Shown here piece after piece: positions 58,325-64,000 of a stretch of 64,000 nt of DNA. The number at the start of each line of letters is the position of its first letter. The stretch's first letter is position 1. Both the position numbers and the translations under genes were made by a program. This stretch comes from JASGIT01 sp047601665. Lineage in GTDB: Bacteria; Pseudomonadota; Gammaproteobacteria; Burkholderiales; Burkholderiaceae_C. The notes under the pieces are model-generated. The model saw nothing but the letters and a program-made list of their open reading frames with translations. It made no database searches and was not told the origin of the DNA. Location: NCBI GenBank assembly GCA_047601665.1, contig JASGIT010000001.1:3968001-4032000 (forward strand), given 5' to 3'.

Positions 58325-59716
58325 TCAGACCGGCAGCGCGACCAGGTCGTGCCCCTGCGTGCCCACGATGCGCGCGCGGGTGAAATCGCCCACCTTGAAC
58401 TGCTTGCTCGCCTTCTCGGGCGGCAGCAGGTGCACCACGCCGTCGATCTCGGGCGCGTCGGCGAAGCTGCGGCCCCGCCCGCCCTTGCGGCCCAGGGCGG
58501 GGGCGTGGTCCACCAGCACCTGCATGGTCGCGCCCACGCGGCTTTTCAGCTTGGCGGTGGAGACTTCCTCCGCCACGGCCATGAAACGCGCGCGGCGCTC
58601 CTCGCGCACCTCGGGCGGCAACATGCCGGGCAGTTCGTTGGCCACGGCGCCGTTCACATCGCTGTAGGCAAAACAGCCCGCGCGGTCGATCCGCGCCTCG
58701 CGCACGAAGTCGAGCAGGTGCTGGAACTCTTCCTCCGTTTCGCCCGGAAAGCCCGCGATGAAGGTGGAGCGGATGACGATCTCGGGGCAGGCCGCGCGCC
58801 AGCGCTGGATGCGCTCCAGGTTCTTCTCGCCGTTCGCGGGGCGCTTCATGCGCTTGAGCACGTCGGGGTGGCTGTGCTGGAACGGCACGTCGAGGTAGGG
58901 CAGCACCAGCCCCTGCGCCATCAGCGGAATCACCTCGTCCACGCTGGGGTACGGGTACACGTAGTGCAGGCGCACCCAGGCGCCGTAGGGCTTGGCGATT
59001 TCGCCCAGGGTCTGCACCAGTTCCAGCATCCGCGTCTTGACGGGCTTGCCGTCCCAGAAGCCGGTGCGGTACTTCACGTCCACGCCGTAGGCGGAAGTGT
59101 CCTGGCTGATGACCAGCAGTTCCTTCACGCCGCCCTCGAACAGCGCATGGGCCTCTTTCAGCACGTCGCCCACGGGGCGCGAGACGAGGTCGCCGCGCAT
59201 CGACGGGATGATGCAGAAGGTGCAGCGGTGGTTGCAGCCCTCGCTGATCTTCAGGTAGGCATAGTGGCGCGGCGTGAGCTTGATGCCCGCCTCGCCGAAC
59301 GCGCCGGGCACCAGGTCGAGAAACGGGTCGTGCGGCTTGGGCAGATGGGTGTGGACGGCCTCCATCACCTCCTGCGTGGCGTGCGGGCCGGTCACGGCGA
59401 GCACGCTGGGGTGCACGTCCTTCACCAGGTTGCCGCCGCCCTCGCCCGCGCGCGCGCCCAGGCAGCCGGTGACGATGACCTTGCCGTTCTCGGCCAGCGC
59501 CTCGCCGATGGTGTCCAGGCTCTCCTTCACCGCGTCGTCGATGAAGCCGCAGGTGTTGACGATGACCAGGTCCGCGCCCTGGAAGGTCTTGGAGGTGGCG
59601 TAGCCCTCGGCGGAAAGCTGCGTGAGGATGAGTTCGGAGTCGGTCAGCGCCTTCGGGCATCCGAGGGATACAAAGCCGACCTTGGGGGTTTTCGTGGGGG
59701 AGAGTGCTTCGCTCAT
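58325..59716 (-). CDS. rimO: Ribosomal protein S12 methylthiotransferase RimO
   Basis: A 463-residue radical-SAM enzyme: N-terminal UPF0004 domain (KVGFVSLGCPKALTDSELIL), radical-SAM cysteines in ISEGCNHRCTFCIIPSMRGD (about 157-166), C-terminal TRAM domain. Adds methylthio to Asp of ribosomal protein S12. Confidence 0.96.
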   Translation of the reverse strand: MSEALSPTKTPKVGFVSLGCPKALTDSELILTQLSAEGYATSKTFQGADLVIVNTCGFIDDAVKESLDTIGEALAENGKVIVTGCLGARAGEGGGNLVKDVHPSVLAVTGPHATQEVMEAVHTHLPKPHDPFLDLVPGAFGEAGIKLTPRHYAYLKISEGCNHRCTFCIIPSMRGDLVSRPVGDVLKEAHALFEGGVKELLVISQDTSAYGVDVKYRTGFWDGKPVKTRMLELVQTLGEIAKPYGAWVRLHYVYPYPSVDEVIPLMAQGLVLPYLDVPFQHSHPDVLKRMKRPANGEKNLERIQRWRAACPEIVIRSTFIAGFPGETEEEFQHLLDFVREARIDRAGCFAYSDVNGAVANELPGMLPPEVREERRARFMAVAEEVSTAKLKSRVGATMQVLVDHAPALGRKGGRGRSFADAPEIDGVVHLLPPEKASKQFKVGDFTRARIVGTQGHDLVALPV

Positions 59717-59737
59717 ATCCCCCGTATTGTCCCAGTT

Positions 59738-60265
59738 CTAGCGCTTGAGCCCCAAAGCGCCCAGCACCTGGTCGGTCTGCTTCTGCATCTGGTCCTGCAT
59801 CTGCGTGAACATCTTCTTCGACTGTTCGAGGTAGCTGTCCACCAGGGGCGACTGCGGGTTCAGCACCCGCGCCCATAGTTCGGGCGTCATCATCCCCTGG
59901 GACTGTTCGGCGATCTTCTTCTGCAGTTCGGTGAACGCCTGGATGTTCTTCTCCAGGTACGTGCCCATGAAGCCTTGCATCGCGTGGCCGTAGAAGCGGA
60001 TGATGTTGGACAGCACCTGCTCGGTGAACAGCGGCGCGCCGCCCGCCTCCTCTTCCAGAATGATCTGCAGCAGGATGCTGCGCGTGAGGTCTTCGCCCGT
60101 CTTCGCGTCGCGCACCACGATGGGGGCGTGCGCCATCACCAATTGCTTGACCTCGGTCAGCGTGATGTAGGTGGAGGTGGCGGTGTCGTACAGGCGGCGG
60201 TTGGGATATTTCTTGATCACCCGCTGACCAGGCCGGGAGGCGATAGCGGTCTTCTTCTCTGGCAA
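59738..60265 (-). CDS. phaR: Polyhydroxyalkanoate synthesis repressor PhaR
   Basis: A 175-residue regulator: VIKKYPNRRLYDTATSTYIT and LIMAHAPI-type DNA-binding region, then two PHB-accumulation domains (ILEEEAGGAPLFTEQVLSNI). Represses phasin genes until PHB granules form; suggests a PHB-storing host. Confidence 0.94.
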   Translation of the reverse strand: MPEKKTAIASRPGQRVIKKYPNRRLYDTATSTYITLTEVKQLVMAHAPIVVRDAKTGEDLTRSILLQIILEEEAGGAPLFTEQVLSNIIRFYGHAMQGFMGTYLEKNIQAFTELQKKIAEQSQGMMTPELWARVLNPQSPLVDSYLEQSKKMFTQMQDQMQKQTDQVLGALGLKR

Positions 60266-60419
60266 GGGCTGGCTCCGTTGGTGGCTCTATTGCAGTGCAG
60301 CAGATTTTAGGCAATGGGCTGGGGGCGCCCGGCGCAGGTTAACCCTGAGAACCTGTTCTCCCCCGGCCCCGCGCGTCTACCATGCTCGAACAAACCCACA
60401 ACAACCCAGGAGACCCACG

Positions 60420-61661
60420 ATGCAAAGCCCCCCCGCACTGCCCCGCAGCAACCGCCGCCGCTGGCTCCAAGCCGCCGGCGCCGGCACGGCGCTGGCCAGC
60501 CCCGCGCTGCGCGCACTGGCCGCGGCCGGCGCGCCGCAGCACGTCACCCTGCCGTTCGACAACGGTACGCGCGAGCTGGCGGCCTTTCCGCAGAAGCGCC
60601 CGCTGATCCTGCAGACCAACCGCCCGCCGCAACTGGAGACGCCGTTCGAGGTCTTCAACGACGGCCTGATCACGCCCAACGACGCCTTTTTCGTGCGCTA
60701 CCACTGGAGCGGCATTCCCACCGACATCAAGCCCGAGGAGTTCCGCCTGAAGATCGGCGGCCTGGTGGAGACGCCGCTGGATCTGTCGCTGGCCGACCTC
60801 AAGGCCCTGGGCGAGCCCGTGAGCGTGGTCGCCGTGCACCAGTGCTCGGGCAACAGCCGGGGCTTTTTCACGCCGCGCGCCAACGGCGGGCAACTGGGCA
60901 ACGGCGCCATGGGCAACGCGAAGTGGACGGGCGTGCCGCTCAAGCGCGTGCTCGAAAAGGCCGGCCTGAAGCCCGGCGCGGTGCAGGTCAGCTTCAACGG
61001 CATGGACAAGCCGCCCATCGACGGCGGCCCGGACTTCGTGAAGGCGCTGGACATCGACCACGCCCTGGACGGCGAAGTCCTGCTCGCCTGGGCCATGAAC
61101 GGCCAGGACCTGCCCATGCTCAACGGCTACCCGCTGCGCCTGGTGGTGCCGGGCTACTACGGCACCTACTGGGTCAAGCACGTGAACGGCATCCAGGTGC
61201 TGGACAAGGTGTTCGACGGCTTCTGGATGAGCACGGCCTACCGCATTCCGGCCAACGCCTGCGCCTGCACGCCCGCAGGCAAGGGACCGGCCAAGACGGT
61301 GCCGATCGGCCGCTTCAACGTGCGCTCCTTCATCACCAGCCAGAAGGACGGCGACCGGCTCAAGGCCGGCAAGGAGGTGGTGCTGCGCGGCATCGCCTTC
61401 GACGGCGGCCAGGGCATCGCGGAGGTCAGCGTCTCGTCCGACGGCGGCCAGACCTGGCACGCCGCGCAGCTGGGCGAGGAAGTCAGCCGCTACTCGTTCC
61501 GCGAATGGAAGGCGCGCTTCACGCCGCCCAGAAAAGGCGACTACGCGCTCAAGGTGCGCGCCGTGAACCGCGCGGGCCAGGGCCAGCCGATGGAGGCGCT
61601 GTGGAACCCCGCGGGCTACATGCGCAACGTGGTGGAAACCGTGCGCGTCACGGCGGTATGA
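60420..61661 (+). CDS. sorA: Sulfite dehydrogenase, molybdopterin subunit (SorA-like)
   Basis: A 413-residue periplasmic enzyme with a Tat signal (NRRRWLQAAGAGTALASPAL). The molybdenum-binding Cys is C142 in VAVHQCSGNSRGFF; the C-terminal dimer domain (EVSVSSDGGQTWHAAQLGEE) is present. Oxidises sulfite to sulfate and passes electrons to the cytochrome encoded next. An AGGAG site precedes the ATG. Confidence 0.92.
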   Translation: MQSPPALPRSNRRRWLQAAGAGTALASPALRALAAAGAPQHVTLPFDNGTRELAAFPQKRPLILQTNRPPQLETPFEVFNDGLITPNDAFFVRYHWSGIPTDIKPEEFRLKIGGLVETPLDLSLADLKALGEPVSVVAVHQCSGNSRGFFTPRANGGQLGNGAMGNAKWTGVPLKRVLEKAGLKPGAVQVSFNGMDKPPIDGGPDFVKALDIDHALDGEVLLAWAMNGQDLPMLNGYPLRLVVPGYYGTYWVKHVNGIQVLDKVFDGFWMSTAYRIPANACACTPAGKGPAKTVPIGRFNVRSFITSQKDGDRLKAGKEVVLRGIAFDGGQGIAEVSVSSDGGQTWHAAQLGEEVSRYSFREWKARFTPPRKGDYALKVRAVNRAGQGQPMEALWNPAGYMRNVVETVRVTAV

Positions 61662-61675
61662 GAGGAGCCCGGGCC

Positions 61676-61993
61676 ATGAAAAAACTCGCCACCACGCTGC
61701 TGCTGGGCCTGGCATGTGCCGCCAGCGTCCACGCGCTCGAAATCGACCTGCCCCAGGAAACCGCCGTCTACAAGGAAAGCGCCCTGCCCGGCTACCAGCT
61801 CGCCATGACCAACTGCCTGATGTGCCATTCGGCCCAGTACGTGCAGTACCAGCCGCGCACCTCGCCGCGCAGCTACTGGGAAGCCACGGTGAAGAAGATG
61901 AAGACGCCCTTCGGCGCGCCCTTCCCCGAAGCGGACATCGCCCCCATCGTGGACTACCTGAGCAAGACCTACGGCGCCGAAGCGCCCCGGTGA
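61676..61993 (+). CDS. sorB: Sulfite dehydrogenase cytochrome c subunit (SorB-like)
   Basis: A 105-residue exported c-type cytochrome: signal peptide (about 1-20, MKKLATTLLLGLACAASVHA), heme motif C47-L-M-C50-H51 and a distal Met in the MKTPFGAPF region. ATG 61676 is chosen for the signal peptide and its GAGG site; ATG 61658 overlaps sorA. Accepts electrons from SorA. Confidence 0.9.
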   Translation: MKKLATTLLLGLACAASVHALEIDLPQETAVYKESALPGYQLAMTNCLMCHSAQYVQYQPRTSPRSYWEATVKKMKTPFGAPFPEADIAPIVDYLSKTYGAEAPR

Positions 61994-62000
61994 AGGCGCT

Positions 62001-63449
62001 TCAGGCGTCCGGCACGATGGATTCGGCGTAGTCGTACAGCGCGCCCAGGATGTCCTGGGCGCGCTCGTCGTCCTCGGCTCGCTCCATGAGCGTGTCGATG
62101 CGGTCGAACAGCGCCTGCGCTGTCAGCGCACCGCCCTCGCCTTCGAGCAGGCAGGCGGCGCGGTGGGCCTGCCAGCGCTCCTGCTCTTCATTCGATAGCG
62201 TGGCAGGGAAGTTGCGCGCGCGATAGCGGAAGAAAAGCTCTTCCAGCCGCGCGTCGTCGAAGCCCGTGCGGGCGCGGGCCAGCTGCGCGCCGTCCATCTG
62301 GCGCAGGTCGTTGAGTTTGCGGCGGTCCGCATTGCCGACGAAGCCGCCGTACAGGTCCTGCTCCACATCGGGCGCGGGCTCGGCGGGGCGGGCGAACACG
62401 TCGGCCCAGACGGCGCTCATGTCGGGCAGCGCGCGCGCCGCTTCGGCATGGCGCGCGGCCTGCGCGAGGTCGATGCCCCAGCGCGCGGCCATTTCGGGCC
62501 GCAGCGTGTTCAGGTTGCCCACCACCATGGGCGACTTGTTGAGGTGCACCGACTTGACGGGCAGCCGCGCCACGCCTTCGGGCAGATCGGCGGTGCGCGT
62601 GAACAGGCGCAGGCGGATGTCGTCGGCCTTGAGCGTGGCAAGCCCGGCGGGGTCATGGGCCAGGTCCCAGGCCAGCAGTTCGTTCTTGTTCGTGGGGTGG
62701 CTGGCCAGCGGCCACATCACGGCCAGGCAGCCGCGTTCGGCGGGGAACATGCCCGAGACGTGCAGGAAAGGCCGCGCCGCCGCCGCCGCCGCCGTGGCGG
62801 GCAGGCGCAGCTCGGCGGCCACGCGGTCCTTCTTGTGCAGCGACAAGGCGAAGTCGAACAGCCTGGGGTTGCGCTCGCGCAGCAGGCGCGCCAGGGCGAT
62901 GGTGGCGCGCACGTCGGACAGCGCGTCGTGCGCGGCCTCGTGCGCCAGGCCGTTGGCCTTGGACAGGTGTTCGAGCTTGAAGCTCGGCGAGCCGTCTTCC
63001 TTCTTCGGCCACACGATGCCCTCGGGCCGCAGCGCGTAGGCCATGCGCACCACGTCCAGCAGGTCCCAGCGCCCGCACTGGTTCTGCCATTCGCGCGCAT
63101 AGGGGTCGATGAGGTTGCGCCAGAACATGAAGCGCGTGATCTCGTCGTCGAAGCGGATGGTGTTGTAGCCCACGCCGATGGTGCCGGGCCGGGCCAGTTC
63201 GGCCTCGATGCGCTGGGCGAATGTGTGCTCGGGCACGCCGCGCTCCAGGCACAGCTGGGGCGTGATGCCGGTGATCAGGCAGGACTCGGGGTCGGGCAGG
63301 TAGTCGGGCGCGGGCTGGCAGTAGAGCATGAGCGGCTCGCCGATCTCGTTGAGCTCGGCATCGGTGCGGATGCCGGCGAACTGCGCGGGCCGGTCGCGGC
63401 GCGTGACGGCGCCGAAGGTTTCGTAGTCGTGCCAGAAAAAGGTGTGCAT
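62001..63449 (-). CDS. sbcB: Exodeoxyribonuclease I
   Basis: A 482-residue 3'-5' single-strand exonuclease: exonuclease motif I TFFWHDYETFGAVTRRDRPA, motif II GVGYNTIRFDDEITRFMFWR, motif III HDALSDVRATIALARLL, then the SH3-like and helical C-terminal parts. Start 63449 (MHTFFWHDYE). Full length. Confidence 0.94.
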   Translation of the reverse strand: MHTFFWHDYETFGAVTRRDRPAQFAGIRTDAELNEIGEPLMLYCQPAPDYLPDPESCLITGITPQLCLERGVPEHTFAQRIEAELARPGTIGVGYNTIRFDDEITRFMFWRNLIDPYAREWQNQCGRWDLLDVVRMAYALRPEGIVWPKKEDGSPSFKLEHLSKANGLAHEAAHDALSDVRATIALARLLRERNPRLFDFALSLHKKDRVAAELRLPATAAAAAARPFLHVSGMFPAERGCLAVMWPLASHPTNKNELLAWDLAHDPAGLATLKADDIRLRLFTRTADLPEGVARLPVKSVHLNKSPMVVGNLNTLRPEMAARWGIDLAQAARHAEAARALPDMSAVWADVFARPAEPAPDVEQDLYGGFVGNADRRKLNDLRQMDGAQLARARTGFDDARLEELFFRYRARNFPATLSNEEQERWQAHRAACLLEGEGGALTAQALFDRIDTLMERAEDDERAQDILGALYDYAESIVPDA

Positions 63450-63525
63450 GGTCCGGAGTATGCCGGGTGGCGGGCAGGCACCTCGGCCCGGTGCAAGGGA
63501 TGCGGGGTTGCACCTTGACAACATT

Positions 63526-63544
63526 AATAAGAATTATTCTCAAT
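63526..63544. promoter_or_regulatory. Fur box upstream of the right-end receptor
   Basis: AATAAGAATTATTCTCAAT, with a perfect AGAAT-T-ATTCT centre, 69 bp before the receptor gene. Confidence 0.8.
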
Positions 63545-63612
63545 GTAATGCTAAGCTACAAATTCACTTCCGGCGCCCTCCGCCTGCAACCTTTGGCAAG
63601 GACCTTTTCCCC

Positions 63613-64000
63613 ATGCATCCCCCTACCCGCTTCCCTTTGCGCGCCGTTGCGTTCGCCGCCGCCGCGCTGGCCGGCCTTCCCCTGGGGGCGCAGACGCTGC
63701 CCCAGGTCGACGTGCAGGCCGGCCTCGAACATGGCTCGCAATACGCGCCCGCCGAGTCCACCACGGCGGCCAAGATCGACGCGCCGCTGCGCGACATTCC
63801 CCAGTCGGTGCAGATCGTCACCCAGGAGGTGATGCGCGACCAGGCCGCCCACAGCGTGACGGACGTGATGAAGACCATCCCCTCCGTCGGCCTCGCCACC
63901 GGCGACGGCCAGCGCGACGCGCTGGTCATCCGCGGCTTCACCGCGCTGTACGACATCCTGCTCGACGGCGTGCGCGACGATTCGCAGTACTTCCGCGACC
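63613..64000 (+). CDS. TonB-dependent siderophore receptor, N-terminal part (3' end outside window)
   Basis: The first 129 codons of an outer-membrane receptor, open to the window edge. Signal peptide about 1-27 (FAAAALAGLPLGAQ), a TonB-box-like LPQVDVQAG, then the plug: DAPLRDIPQSVQIVTQEVMR, GDGQRDALVIRGFTALYDIL, DGVRDD. The plug pattern matches siderophore receptors of the FhuA/FecA/FoxA class. Iron repression is likely from the Fur box. Confidence 0.92.
   Translation, partial: MHPPTRFPLRAVAFAAAALAGLPLGAQTLPQVDVQAGLEHGSQYAPAESTTAAKIDAPLRDIPQSVQIVTQEVMRDQAAHSVTDVMKTIPSVGLATGDGQRDALVIRGFTALYDILLDGVRDDSQYFRD

Overview
The window is high-GC chromosomal DNA of a betaproteobacterium, most likely a Comamonadaceae member (Acidovorax/Alicycliphilus/Diaphorobacter type). 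The reasons are the gene families and neighbourhoods (EarP next to EF-P, PhaR, SorAB, an IPTL-CTERM protein, imuA-imuB-dnaE2) and the many short hairpin elements of the CCAGCGCTT...AAGCGCTGG...AGCTAT type that sit between, and sometimes inside, chromosomal genes. The assignment is inference from gene content; no 16S sequence is present.

Region 1 (1-10.7 kb) is an iron region. It holds the 3' end of a TonB-dependent siderophore receptor, a PiuC-type dioxygenase, a Fur-box operon of PepSY membrane protein, DUF2271, DUF4198, ApbE flavin transferase and a flavodoxin/FNR reductase, then a second Fur box before a Bfd-type ferredoxin and tonB-exbB-exbD. A phospholipase D-type lipoprotein (minus strand) and a Fur-boxed hemP follow. 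The window ends at 63.5-64 kb with another Fur box and the start of another siderophore receptor.

Region 2 (10.8-28.6 kb) is chromosomal. It contains a minus-strand MarR/DUF1656/HlyD/NodT/FUSC efflux operon, a GlcG/HbpS-like protein, a Bax-inhibitor-1 protein, a lone TRAP binding protein coupled to a flavin monooxygenase-like protein, an RluA-type pseudouridine synthase, an AsmA protein, a universal stress protein and the SOS mutagenesis operon imuA-imuB-dnaE2 behind a near-perfect LexA box.

Region 3 (28.7-47.5 kb) is an 18.7-kb prophage-like element integrated in the 3' end of tRNA-His. A 30-bp direct repeat (28716-28745 and 47444-47473) marks its ends. From left to right it carries a broken HicB antitoxin remnant; a minus-strand capsid-to-tail cassette (tail chaperone with a probable -1 frameshift fusion, tail tube, DUF3168, HK97-gp10, head closure, connector, HK97 capsid); a Cro/CI switch; a plus-strand cargo cassette (lipoprotein, two microproteins, IPTL-CTERM protein, DUF3800); a HigB-HigA-BrnA module; two divergent Mnt/Arc-like ribbon-helix-helix switches leading to a Rha-type antirepressor; and a chain of small genes to xis and int. 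No terminase, portal, protease, tape measure, replication or lysis gene is visible, so it is either a deleted prophage or a satellite-like element. None of the chromosomal hairpin repeats lies inside it.

Region 4 (47.5-63.5 kb) is again housekeeping: tRNA-His, PpiD-like chaperone, tRNA-Val, HU, pgsA, uvrC, a CaiB-type CoA transferase, earP-efp (modifying enzyme and its substrate), DUF2239, a MATE exporter, PPK2, rimO, phaR, sorAB and exonuclease I.
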